Source: Papaver somniferum
Taxonomy: Eukaryota; Streptophyta; Magnoliopsida; Ranunculales; Papaveraceae
NCBI RefSeq assembly: GCF_003573695.1
Contig: NC_039363.1
Span: forward strand, 152,794,406 to 152,858,405
Reading direction: 5' to 3'
DNA: 64,000 bases
Shown: one piece after another, positions 1 to 12,000 of the stretch
Numbering within the stretch: the first letter of the stretch is position 1
Layout: each line of letters begins with the position of its first letter
Position numbers and translations under genes: made by a program
The notes under the pieces: generated by a model
Seen by the model: only the letters and a program-made list of their open reading frames with translations
Database searches by the model: none
What the model was told of the DNA's origin: nothing

Positions 1-457
1 TTGTAAACTAGTTAAACTCATCTTTAACAGAAAAAGTTTGAAAAATGTATCGTAGTCACAAATAATATGTTCTAAGGCATTACGTCTAGTAGAAATTGAA
101 TTTCTATATACGTTGATTCAAGAAAATATGTAGGAAGTCAAATTTCACAATAGAAGAAGGATGAAAGACCATGCATAACTAATCCAAATCCTAACAAATT
201 TCATCTATCTTGAATCAAATAGAAAGACAAAGCCAACACAAATGAAAGAGTTCATAAAATTTTGAATTTTATATACGTTAACTCAAAAAAGTCTACAAGT
301 CGGAAATTGATTTCTGAGACTAAACCGTAAACTAGATAAACTCATCTTTAACAGAAAAAGTTTGAAAAATGTATTATAATCACAAATTATATGTTCTAAA
401 GCATTACGTCTAGTAAAAATTGCATTTCTATGTACGTTGATTCAAGAAAATATGAAG
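1..457. repeat. Satellite array, block 1
   Basis: Tandem satellite. The landmark CATCTTTAACAG recurs at about 19 and 343, a 324-bp period. The same monomers continue after each LINE insertion (2482-3424, 9003-13498, 16179-16344), so this was one array. Monomers are AT-rich and have no consistent reading frame. The array runs off the left edge of the window. Confidence 0.95.
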
Positions 458-473
458 GAAGGTAAATGTCACA

Positions 474-2465
474 TTTTTTTTTGCTAAGTCAAGAAAATAT
501 ATTGATAAAAAAGATATTTACAAGATAGGTGAAGGAGAAAAGGGATCAGAGAAACCTCTAAAAAACTCCTAAAACCTATTTAAAACGATAATAAATTACA
601 TTTGGAAACTCAATAGAACTTAAAAAAACTGGTCGACCTTCAAAGTGAAAACCAACCCCATCCTCTAATAAACAACCACGCTTTGCCATTGCATCAGCTG
701 CAAAATTTGCCTCTCTAAAAGAATGTTCAAAACGAATTGAACCATATAAACCTTTAACTTCCATCCATCTTTGCCTAGCAAACCAAGGAACGTTATCTTC
801 TTCCAAAGCCTTCAACACACTTGTAGAATCTGATCTAATAACAATGCAAGCATATCCCCACTGAACTGCCCACTCCATACCCACAATAATACCATACAAT
901 TCAGCCAAATAATTAGAAGTAACTCCCAAACCAATATACATTGCACCTACCACTTCACAATTTGCATTCCTTGCAACAACACCAGCTCCCGCCACCCCTG
1001 GATTACCTCTTAAGGCGCCATCCGTGCACAAAAGCAATTCATTATCATTAGGAGGAAACCAAAAACACTCATTGGGATCAGTAAACTTCACCTTTCTATG
1101 CCGAACCCTAAAAAACTCCAGAATTCTCAAGTCATCTATAGAATTATGCATATAACTCTTCATACGAACTGAATAATCTTGCATCAAACTAAAAACACGT
1201 TTTTGAAATAAAGACCAACAAGGGTTCTTCTTTTCATACACTTTTTTGTTCCTAGTGAACCATAATTCTGAACACACAACCAAATTCACTACCAACCACA
1301 AATCCTTAACAATACCACTATGATTTTTTGCCTTTTGGTAAGAAGTAATAATATCATAATTAGGTTTAATTTTGAAAATACCTTCAATCCACTCCCAAGC
1401 TTGACGCGCAAAATTACAGCTCCAAAGAATATGTTGGAGAGACTCCTCCTCAATCTGACACACACTACATTTAGATGCAAGTTGAATTTTAAATCTGCTA
1501 CGTACCTTATCAAGAGTAGCACACGCACCACGAATAAACTTCCAGTTCTGAGCCGCCAATGAAGGATGCACCACCCTCTTCCATAACAACCCCGCCTCCC
1601 TCAAAATAGGATATTTCTTCCTAATCAATTCCCTAGCTGACTTGAAAGAAAATTTACCTTGTAAATCAGGCATCCAAAAACGCCTATCCACTCCCATATG
1701 AATTTTTGGTAAATCTTGTTGCACCACACCAGCACTTAAAAGGAGTTGCGAATGAACTCCATGAATCTGCCAATCACCTTGCACAATAATATCACAAACA
1801 CGAGCTGATCTGTCTAAATCCATGCGATTTAAAACACTAGCTAAGGTTGTATTTCCATACCATATATCAAAGAATAAAAAAGTATCCCTACCGTCACCAA
1901 TAAAACACTTCGTGTTGTCCACCATCTCCTTATGAACCCAACGAAGACCAGGAAGAATAGAAGATTTCACCCCTGCCATCTTAATACGACCATCCCTACA
2001 AGTGAATTTGGCTTCAAAAAACCTCGCCCACCTCTTACGAGAAGATTTTATAGCCCACCACAATTTCATCAGCAAAGCTTTATTCATAGTCCTTAGGCTA
2101 GTGATCCCAAGACCACCTTCCTTTAAAGGACTACAAATCTTATCAAAACCAACTACAAAAGCTCTAGTAAGATTAGAATCACCCAACCACAGAAAATTAC
2201 GAATCACACGCTCACATTGAAGTGTGAATTTTACCGGCCATTTGTACACAGCCATGTTATGAATAGAATAACTCGAAAGAACATTCTTAACAAGCACAAC
2301 CCTATCTTGAAAAGATAACATCTTACCTTTCAGAACCGAAAGTTGATCCCTCAACTTATCAACAACGTTGCCGATGTGACTATACTTAACCATCCCCGGC
2401 ATCACCTTAACTCCCAAATATCTATCAGGACAGTTAGAAATTTCCATACCTAAGAAAGTTGCAAT
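474..2465 (-). mobile_element. 5'-truncated L1-clade LINE (LINE-1)
   Basis: Retroposed LINE fragment on the minus strand. The tail appears as a T-run at 474-482 next to GCTAAG, so the transcript ends CTTAGC-A(n). Flanking TSD: GAAGGTAAATGTCACA at 458-473 and 2466-2481, perfect over 16 bp. The 5' end is cut inside ORF2, the usual result of incomplete target-primed reverse transcription. It landed in the satellite. Its one reading frame is unbroken, which suggests a fairly recent insertion. Confidence 0.95.
576..2465 (-). pseudogene. LINE ORF2 C-terminal fragment: end of RT, zinc-binding RT tail, RNase H
   Basis: The frame is open from the truncation point to the stop at 576-578, about 629 codons of LINE origin; upstream codons to 2504 are satellite. 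It starts in the region after the RT active site (LGMEISNCPDRYLG) and lacks endonuclease and RT catalytic residues. It has the zf-RVT-type cluster C-x2-C-x8-H-x4-C (KCSVCQ...HILWSC) and a complete RNase H with acidic residues in TDGALRGNPG, AELYG, RSDS and NFAADAMAKRG. The family role is template RNA removal. It cannot act alone because the polymerase core is missing. Confidence 0.93.
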
Positions 2466-2481
2466 GAAGGTAAATGTCACA

Positions 2482-3424
2482 ATAGAAGAAGGATGAAAGA
2501 CCAAGAAGAACTAATCCAAATCCAAACAAATTTCATCTATCTTGAACCAAATAGAAAGACAAAGCCAACACAAAAAGAAAGAGTTCATAAAAATGTTGAA
2601 TTTTATAAACCTTAACTCAAAAAAGTCTACACACTTCGTTATGAGTCTGAAATTGATTTCTGAAACTAAATTGTAAACTAGATAAACTCATATTTAACAG
2701 AAAAAGTTTGAAAAATGTATCGTAGTCAAAAATAATATGTTCTAAGGCATTACGTCTAGTAGAAATTGAATTTCTATATACGTTGATTCAAGAAAGTATG
2801 TAGGAAGTCAAATTTCACAATAGAAGAAGGATGACAGACCATGCATAACTAATCCAAATCCTAACAAAGTTCATCTATCTTGAATCAAATAGAAAGACAA
2901 AGCCAACACAAATGAAAGAGTTCATAAAATTTTGAATTTTATATACGTTAACTCAAAAAAGTCTATAAGTCGGAAATTGATTTCTGAGACTAAATCTTAA
3001 ACTAGATAAACTCATCTTTAACAGAAAAAGTTTGAAAAATGTATTATAATCACAAATTATATGTTCTAAAGCATTACGTCTAGTAGAAATTGCATTTCTA
3101 TGTACGTTGATTCAAGAAAATATGAAGGAAGGCAAATTTCACAATAGAAGAAGGATGAAAGACCAAGAAGAACTAATCCAAATCCAAACAAATTTCATCT
3201 ATCTTGAATCAAATAGTAAGACAAAGCCAACACAAAAAGAAAGAGTTCGTAAAAATGTTGAATTTTATATACCTTAACTCAAAAAAGTCTACACACTTCG
3301 TTATAAGTCTGAAATTGATTTCTGAAACTAAATTGTAAACTAGTTAAACTCATCTTTAACATAAAAAGTTTGAAAAATTTATCGTAGTCACAAATAATAT
3401 GTTCTAAGACATTACGTCTAGTAG
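2482..3424. repeat. Satellite array, block 2
   Basis: Same monomers as block 1, lying between LINE-1 and LINE-2. CATCTTTAACAG-type landmarks at about 2688, 3013 and 3349 give spacings of 325 and about 337 bp, so both monomer length classes are present. No gene seen. Confidence 0.95.
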
Positions 3425-3505
3425 AAATTGAATTTCTTTTTTTTTTTTGCTATATCCAGAATGTATTAATGAATAGCCAATATTTACAAAGAGTTCACAA
3501 GAAAA

Positions 3506-3521
3506 GAGGTCCTAAGACCCC
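3506..3521 (-). promoter_or_regulatory. Candidate 3'-UTR stem-loop of LINE-2
   Basis: On the minus strand GGGGTC-TTAG-GACCTC can fold into a 6-bp stem (one G-U pair) with a 4-nt loop, about 60 nt before the poly(A) tail. Similar stem-loops sit at a similar place in the LINE tails at 30285-30301, 16083-16099 and 57182-57200. Some LINE reverse transcriptases are known to recognise a 3' stem-loop; that role here is inferred. Confidence 0.5.
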
Positions 3522-3534
3522 AAAAACTTACAAA

Positions 3535-6500
3535 CTATTTAAATCTGAAATAAGAAACATATGGAAATTCTAAATGCCTAAGAAAATCCGGCCTTTCATC
3601 AAAGCTTAACCCTTCACCATTTCTAAGATAACATCCCCTCTTTGCCATACAATCAGCTGCAAAATTTGCCTCACGAAAAGTATGAACAAAACGAATAGAA
3701 TCATAACTGTTATTAATTCTTCTCCACCTGTGTTTAACAAGCCAAGGAAGATTTGTACCCGTCAAGGCAGCAATAGCTCCCATTGAATCTGAACGCACAA
3801 GAACCTTTCTCATATTCCACTTCAAAGCCCATTCTAAACCAACAATAACACCATAAAGTTCAGCCAAGAAATTATTTGTAATTCCAGGCCCAATGCTCAT
3901 AGCCCCAACAAAGTTACAATCCGCATCACGCACCACAACACCAGCCCCTGCAACACCTGGGTTTCCTTTTGCCGCACCATCACAACATAATAAAATCTCA
4001 TCCCTATTAGGAGGATGCCAAAAAACTTCAATTGGATCGACCTGATGAACCTGCCTTTGAGCCACACGGAAGTGGTTCAAAATTTCCAAATCTGCTGAAG
4101 TATTACGCATGGAACTCTTCACCCTAACAGAATATTCATGAACCAAAAAGAAAACTCTCTTCTTGAAGAAGTGAATGTTAGCTGCCAAATTTTGAAAACA
4201 AGCTAAATTCCTAGTTTGCCACAACTCCGAGCGAATCACCAAGTTAGCAAGAAGCCATAAATCCTTAATAATACGACTCCTACCTTTTGCTGATTTATAT
4301 GAGGTCACAACATCATAATAAGGTCTTAAATTAAACAAACCTGAACACCACTGCCAGATTTGCATAGCAAACGGACAACTCCAAATAATGTGCTCCAACG
4401 ATTCCTCATCAGCCTTGCATAAGTAACATTTGTTGGCTAATTCAATTTTGAATCTACTCCTAATCTTGTCTTGAGTAGCACAAACCTATCTACAAATCTT
4501 CCAATTCTGGGCAGCAAGTTTAGGATGAATTTCCTTCCTCCACAAAAGACCATACACCGCTGAAGTTGAATACTCCCTTCTAATGAGATTCTTAGCTGAT
4601 GAAACAGAAAAACGTCCATTCATCTCTGGCATCCAAATTCTACAATCCTTCCCACCTTGCAACAAAGGCAAATCCTCCAAGACTACCCCAGCACGCATCA
4701 AATTCTGGAGATGAATACCCTGCAACTGCCAAGTATTATTATCAATAATATCACTAACCTTAACATTTCTGTCGAGGTCAGTTTCATTAAGCATATCAGC
4801 AATGCTCTCATTCCCATACCAAACATAAAAATAAAGAGATGTAGCCCTCCCATCACCAATAAGAACCTTAGAATGCTTGTCCACAATAGAATGAATCAAT
4901 TTAATGCCCGGCAGAATTGAAGAATTCACACCATAAAGCTTAATACCACCATTTCTAGTAGTAAACTTTGCCCACAAAAAACGAGCCCATTTCTTGTCTG
5001 AAGAACGAATACTCCACCACAGCTTCATGAGAAAAGCTTTATTAATAACAACCATGCTGGTTATACCAAGACCACCTTCCTTCAGAGGACAACAAACTTT
5101 AGGATACCCAACAACAAATTTCCTAGTAACATCAGCATCACCAGACCAAAGAAAATTACGAAGGGCTCTTTCCGCCTGCTGAAAAAACTTTCTAGGCCAC
5201 TTGTACACCGCCATGTTGTGAATGGCATAGCTAGCTATCACTGAATTAATAAGAACAACTCTGTCTTGAAAAGAAAGTAATCTTCCCTTCCAAACCGAAA
5301 GTTGATTCTTTATTTTCTCAATCACATTGCTTATGTGACGATATCGAACAGCCCCAGGCATGATCTGAACTCCCAAATACCTGTCCGGAAAATTGGAAAC
5401 TTCCATACCAAGCAAATTAGTGATTGTTCCACAGCGACTCAAGGAACCACCACCATAATAAACCTTACTCTTTTGACGACAAACAGATTGCCCAGAGGCA
5501 CTTTGATATTTACCAAGCAAAGATAGAATATTATGCAAACTCTTCATATTGCCTTTACAAAAAATCATAATGTCATCAGCAAAGAAAAGATGAGTGGGAG
5601 AAATACCTTTCTTTGAGAGCATTGGCGTCATCTTCCTTTCCACAAACAACTTCGTGAGATTTCTACTCAGAACATCTTCAATAAGAACAAAAATAAGGGG
5701 AGATAAGGGATCACCTTGCCTCAGACCTCTATTGATTGTGAAGAAACCCTCAGTACTTCCATTAAGAATAATAGAAATCCTTGCTGAATTAAGGATTGAC
5801 CAGATCCAAGAACACCATCTATGAGAGAAACCATATTTTCGAAAAACCTCTAAGACAAAGGACCAGCTAACCGTGTCAAAAGCTTGAGTAATATCTAGCT
5901 TCAACCCCAAATTACCATCCCTCCGCTTAGTTTTTAAATCATTGATCATCTCCGACGCCACACTAATGTTCTCATGAATATTTCTCCCCTTCATAAATGC
6001 TACTTGCTCTTCTGAAACCAAATTATCAAGAACACTCCCCAGTCTTGTAGCTAAAATCTTAGTAAAAATCTTAAAGAAAAAATTACTAAGACCAATAGGC
6101 CTGAAGTTTCGAAGAGAATTGGCCCCTCTAAACTTGGCAAGTAAAATAATAAGACTAGAATTAGTACCTTGAGGAATCATCTGCCGACGCCAGCAATACG
6201 TGACAGCATTGAAAAGGTCTTGCTGAATCACATCCCAGCAATGCCTATAGAAACAACCAGAGAAACCATCCGGCCCAGGGGCACTATCAGCGCCAAGATC
6301 AAAAACAACATTCTTAATCTCTTCAATAGTAGGAATCTCATCCATTCTCTGACTATCTTCCACGGAAATAATGTTATGATCATATTGAAACAAAGCATCA
6401 TCAATAGGCAACTCAGCACCATTAAATTTATCCTCAAAATAGACCACAGTGTGGTCTTTAATTTGGTCACAATCAGTTATAACAACCCCATTATCATCCA

Positions 6501-7629
6501 CCAACTCCGAAATCATGTTACTACTCCTTCTAGTCCTAATATTAGCATGAAAAAAAGAAGTATTACTAGCACCTTCCTGAAGCCATTTATTTCTTGACTT
6601 TTGCTTCAACATAGTAGCTTGTTGTGCACGAATTTCCTGAAGAGTAACTGAAGCCTCTTTGGCATAATTCATCTTAGTTACATCTTCTGGATCCTCATCT
6701 GAAATTGTAAGCGCCACTTCCATAGTCAACTGCGCTTGCTTGAGCTTAGCATACACATTGCCAAAGACACGTAAATTACACTCTTTCATGATAACCTTTA
6801 ACCTTTTAAGTTTGGAAGGAAAAATAAAAGCAGGCGTACCAGTAATAGGGGCGTTCCAACTCTCACTCACCATGCGCATGAAGTCTGAATGAGAGAACCA
6901 CATCTTCTGAACTCTAAAAGGAGCTCGTTTCGGTCTAGTATTAACAAAAGGAAAGCCAATAAGAGTGGAATGGTCAGAAACTTCACGAGGAAGAGCTTTA
7001 CACCTCCAATTCTCAAACTTAATAAGCCACGCCTCATTGATCAAAGCTCTATCTAGCTTACAAAGTATTCTACGAACATCAGATTGGCCATTAGCCCAAG
7101 TGAACTTAGAACCCAAAAAATCAGCTTCAAAAAGATCATTATCCTCCATCCAATCACTAAAATCATTGATGACTGAAGTACGTGGTTGTCTACCTCCTCT
7201 CTTCTCCTCATTGGGAAGAACACAATTAAAATCACCCATAACCAACCATGGAGTATTATTATCAACTGAAGAAAGTTGCTGCCATAAGCTTCTTCTCGTG
7301 ACACGTAAACAGCTAGCATGAACAAAGGAAATCAAAACCCCCTCTACTTCAATAGTAATAGCTTGCCTACTAGAATTCATAACTACAGGCGTAGCTATGC
7401 AGCTGGACCAAAAAATCCATATGTTTCCTTTAGACGAACCAACAGAATTATGAATAGCTTCTTTCTTATAGCCATCCACATATAAAGTTTGCAAGAAATT
7501 TAAAGTACAATGTACCTTTGGCTCTGCAATACATAAAATATCCGGCTTGAAATCATGAAATAACTCACGCAACTTATTCTTAGCAGCATCACGTGCAATG
7601 CCATTTATGTTCCAATATAGAACACGCAT
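3535..7629 (-). pseudogene. LINE ORF2: endonuclease, reverse transcriptase, RNase H, with one premature stop
   Basis: Frame of 1,364 codons broken only by TAG at 4486-4488, where the LINE-1 relative has a glycine codon (FIRGACAT). N-terminal APE-type endonuclease: WNINGI, AEPK, GDFNCV and SDHSTL. RT domain: GPDGFSGCF, LDITQAFDTVSW, GLRQGDPLSP and FFADD carrying the catalytic aspartates. Then the zf-RVT cluster KCYLCK...HIIWSC and a C-terminal RNase H (CCDGAAKGNPG, AELYG, RSDS, NFAADCMAKRG). The enzyme nicks target DNA and reverse transcribes the LINE RNA there. The stop falls just before the zinc cluster, so EN and RT would still be made. The start is fixed by the ORF1 stop overlap. Confidence 0.94.
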
Positions 7630-7631
7630 TA
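7627..7631 (-). promoter_or_regulatory. TAATG stop/start overlap between LINE ORF1 and ORF2
   Basis: In ORF1's frame the last codons read ...SGF then TAA at 7631-7629. The ATG of ORF2 begins at 7629 and shares the final A. The ORF1 frame was checked against its upstream coding (7815-8990) and is the same. Such UAAUG overlaps are known from some insect LINEs (SART1 type), where ORF2 is made by termination-reinitiation. Use of that mechanism here is inferred. Confidence 0.75.
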
Positions 7632-8990
7632 AAAACCAGATTTGGAGGAGTTAGTATCAATCTGAGAAGTTGCACCAGAATAAATTCTTGGTAAACTTCC
7701 TTTTTCAGCACAAATTCTCAAATTGGAGTCCTGAAGAGACTCGGAATCAGAAGCATTCCTACCCTCAGTAGTATTCACTACCTTATGCATGGATTGCATG
7801 CGAACACGCCTAGCTTATTGATCAGCCCTAAACTTTGCATCAGCTGAATTCTCCTCCACATCTTGAATAGTTTCAATAGCATTATATCTGTTTTTATTCA
7901 AAAGAAACTCCCCAGCCGTAAGCTGATCACAAAGAGGAGTAGGAGTTGCGGTCACAATCCTAACAGGTTTGGGAATCCTAGTTCCAACCAAACTTGTTAT
8001 AGTTGATGGATTAGTTTCACCCACTTTTCCATTCTTAACTAAAACTGATTTTGAAGCCTGCGCTTGTTTAGTTCTCGCCAATTCAACATAGACAGATTCA
8101 AAATCAGCTTTGGCTTGTGCCATAACAACCTCCAACTGCTGAGCCTTCACCAGCTTAGCAGCAAACTCCACATCAGCTTCTTCACCAGCAATATTATCAA
8201 CAACATCACGAACATCTACATTGACGTCGTGGGCTTTTTTCTTACCCTTCTTCTTACGCCTAGCCACTTGCCATTCCCCACCAGCAGGTTTAGGAATATT
8301 GATCACGCCAGGTTGAGAATCATCAACGCTAACTTGTTTGCTTACCACAAGTTGTCGCTCAGTATTTTCCTTGTGCTGCTTTCTACATTCATGATCAGTA
8401 TGCCCAATCAACTTGCACTTGGAACAATATTTTGGAACTTTTTGAATCTCAACAGATTGCCAAAAATCTAAACCCCCAACCGTAATATGAATAGCATCAG
8501 TAGCTGCTTCAGCAAAATTAATATCCACCAAAACTGATGCAAAGTGACCATATTCATGAGCAAGAGTACGTCTATCAACCACAATTGGAGTTCCTAATGA
8601 TTTAGCCAAGGACAATAGCGTTTTTTATGTCCAGAACTCTAATGGAAGCCCTGGAAAAGAAACCCACACGGAAGCATGAGATGATCTTTGTTTTTCAGCA
8701 TCAAAACCAGGAAACCATTCAATTAGGGTTAGCTTTTGATGCCTAAAAAATCAAGCTTCAGCATTCAAAAGCTTGTCTTTTGCTGTTTGGGATTGTAACT
8801 TGATGGTGAAGAAACCTCTACTCATAGGAATTAGCTGAACCGCACCTTGACCTAGCTGCCATTGATGTTCCAAATCATCCTTCACCTCTTGGAAAGTAAT
8901 TCCTTTGAAATCTAAACGTCCAATAAGACTAAATTTCCAAATATCACAACCTTCCAAATAGAAAGATTCAGGTAAAACCATCGCTGGTTT
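7629..8990 (-). pseudogene. LINE ORF1 (DUF4283-like gag with CCHC zinc knuckle), 5'-truncated, three premature stops
   Basis: RNA-binding gag-like protein of plant L1 elements. The N-terminal half matches the DUF4283-type fold of plant LINE ORF1s (FYLEGCDIWKFSLIGRLDFKG, MSRGFFTIKL), followed by a zinc knuckle YCSKCKLIGHTDHEC (C-x2-C-x4-H-x4-C), a basic stretch (RRKKKGKKKA) and a NRYNAIE motif. One frame holds throughout but is broken by TGA at 8751-8753 (probable lost Trp), TAA at 8625-8627 (lost Glu in FWTEK) and TAA at 7815-7817. The first codons are lost at the truncation point. It ends at the TAATG overlap with ORF2. Confidence 0.88.
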
Positions 8991-9002
8991 AAATTGAATT
9001 TC

Positions 9003-12000
9003 TATATAAGTTGACTCAAGAAAATATGTAGGAAGTCAAATTTCACAATAGAAGAAGGATGAAAGACCATGCATAACTAATCCAAATCCTAACAAATTTC
9101 ATCTATCTTGAATCAAATAGAAAGACAAAGCCAACACAAATGAAAGAGTACATAAAATTTTGAATTTTATATACGTTAACTCAAAAAAATCTACAAATCG
9201 GAAATTGATTTCTGAGACTAAACCGTAAACTAGTTAAACTCATCTTTAACAGAAAAAGTTTGAAAAATGTATTATAATCACAAATTATATGTTCTAAAGC
9301 ATTACGTCTAGTAAAAATTGCATTTCTATGTACGTCGATTCAAGAAAATATGAAGGAAGGAAAATTTCACAATAGAAGAAGGATGAAAGACCAAGAAGAA
9401 CAAATCCAAATCAAAACAAATTTCATCTATCTTGAACCAAATAGAAAGACAAAGCCAACACAAAAAGAAAGAGTTCATAAAAATATTGAATTTTATAAAC
9501 CTTAACTCAAAAAAGTCTACACACTTCGTTATGAGTCTGAAATTGATTTCTGAAACTAAATTGTGAACTAGATAAACTCATCTTTAACAGAAAAAGTTAG
9601 AAAAATGTATTATAATCACAAATAACATGTTCTAAAGCATTACGTCTAGTAAAAATTTCATTTCTATGTACGTTGATTCAAGAAAATACGAAGGAAGGAA
9701 AATTTAACAATAGAAGAAGGATGAAAGAACAAGAAGAACTAATCCAAGTCCAAACAAATTTCATCTATCTTGAACCAAATAGAAAGACAAAGCCAACACA
9801 AAAAGAAAGAGTTCATAAAAATGTTGAATTTTATATACCTTAACTCAAAAAAGTCTACACACTTCGTTATAAGTCTGAAATTGATTTCTGAAACTAAATT
9901 GTAAACTAGTTAAACTCATCTTTAACAGAAAAAGTTTGAAAAATGTATTATAATCACAAATTATATGTTCTAAAGCATTACGTCTAGTAAAAATTGCATT
10001 TCTATGTACGTCGATTCAAGAAAATTTGAAGGAAGGCAAATTTCACAATAGAAGAAGGATGAAAGACCAAGAAGAACAAATCCAAATCCAAACAAATTTC
10101 ATCTATCTTGAACCAAATAGAAAGACAAAGCCAACACAAAAAGAAAGAGTTCATAAAAATATTGAATTTTATAAATCTTAACTCATAAAAGTCTACACAC
10201 TTCGTTATGAGTCTGAAATTGATTTCTGAAACTAAATTGTAAACTAGATAAACTCATCTTTAACAGAAAAAGTTGGAAAAATGTATTGTAATCACAAATA
10301 ATATGTTCTAAAGCATTACGTCTAGTAAAAATTGCATTTCTATGTACGTTGATTCAAGAAAATATAAAGGAAGGCAAATGTCACAATAGAAGAAGGATGA
10401 AAGACCAAGAAAAACAAATCCAAATCCAAACAAATTTCATCTATCTTGAACCAAATAGAAAGACAAAGCCAACACAAAAAGAAAGAGTTCATAAAAATAT
10501 TGAATTTTATAAACCTTAACTCAAAAAAGTCTACACACTTCGTTATGAGTCTGAAATTGATTTCTGAAACTAAATTGTAAACTAGATAAACTCATCTTTA
10601 ACAGAAAAAGTTGGAAAAATGTATTGTAATCACAAATAATATGTTCTAAAGCATCACGTCTAGTAAAAATTGCATTTCTATGTACGTTGATTCAAGAAAA
10701 TATAAAGGAAGGCAAATGTCACAATAGAAGAAGGATGAAAGACCAAGAAGAACTAATCCATATCCAAACAAATTTCATCTATCTTGAACCAAATAGAAAG
10801 ACAAACCCAACACAAAAAGAAAGAGTTCATAAAAATGTTGAATTTTATAAACCTTAACTCAAAAAAGTATACACACTTCGTTATGAGTCTGAAACAGATT
10901 TCTGAAACTAAATTGTAAACTAGATAAACTCATCTTTAACAGAAAAAGTTTGACAAATGTATCGTAGTCACAAATAATATGTTCTAAGGCATTACGTCTA
11001 GTAGAAATTGAAATTCTATATACGTTGATTCAAGAAAATATGTAGGAAGTCAAATTTCACAATAGAAGAAGGATGAAAGACCATGCATAACTAATCCAAG
11101 TCCTAACAAATTTCATCTATCTTGAACCAAATAGAAAGACAAAGCCAACACAAAAAGAAAGAGTTCATAAAAATGTTGAATTTTATATACCTTAACTCAA
11201 AAAAGTCTACACACTTCGTTATAAGTCTGAAATTGATTTATGAAACTAAATTGTAAACTAGTTAAACTCATCTTTAACAGAAAAAGTTTGAAAAATGTAT
11301 CGTAGTCACAAATAATATGTTCTAAGGCATTACGTCTAGTAGAAATTGAATTTCTATATACGTTGATTCAAGAAAATATGTAGGAAGTCAAATTTCACAA
11401 TAGAAGAAGGATGAAAGACCATGCATAACTAATCCAAATCCTAACAAATTTTATCTATCTTGAATCAAATAGAAAGACAAAGCCAACACAAATGAAAGAG
11501 TTCATAAAATTTTGAATTTTATATGCGTTAACTCAAAAAAGTCTACAAGTCGGAAATTGATTTCTGAAACTAAACCGTAAACAAGATAAACTCATCTTTA
11601 ACAGAAAAAGTTTGAAAAATGTATTATAATCACAAATTATATGTTCTAAAGCATTACGTCTAGTAAAAATTGCATTTCTATGTACGTCGATTCAAGAAAA
11701 TATGAAGGAAGGAAAATGTCACAATAGAAGAAGGATGAAAGACCAAGAAGAAAAAATCCAAATCAAAACAAGTTTCATCTATCTTGAACCAAATATAAAG
11801 ACAAAGCCAACAGAAAAAGAAAGAGTTCATAAAAATATTGAATTTTATAAACCTTAACTCAAAAAAGTCTACACACTTCGTTATGAGTCTGAAATTGATT
11901 TCTGAAACTAAATTGTAAACTAGATAAACTCATCTTTAACAGAAAAAGTTAGAAAAATGTATTGTAATCACAAATAACATGTTCTAAAGCATTACGTCTA

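Larger units (their letters stand above)
3438..8990 (-). mobile_element. Near full-length L1-clade LINE (LINE-2)
   Basis: About 5.55 kb on the minus strand. The poly(A) tail is seen as a T-run at 3437-3448 next to GCTATA. TSD AAATTGAATTTC(T) lies at 3425-3437 and 8991-9003, within satellite monomers. Order in the transcript is ORF1 (gag-like, missing its first few dozen codons), ORF2 (endonuclease, RT, zinc cluster, RNase H), short 3' UTR. The 5' end begins inside ORF1, so 5' UTR and promoter are absent. Few inactivating changes are seen: three ORF1 stops and one ORF2 stop. Confidence 0.95.

Noticed and set aside
2466..2504. Start codon of the LINE-1 frame at 2504
   Set aside because: This part is TSD and satellite. 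The LINE frame is truncated at 2465 and has no start of its own.
8064..8471. 135-codon plus-strand frame opposite LINE-2 ORF1
   Set aside because: It is the shadow of the real ORF1 frame on the minus strand, which has a zinc knuckle and clear homologues in the window.
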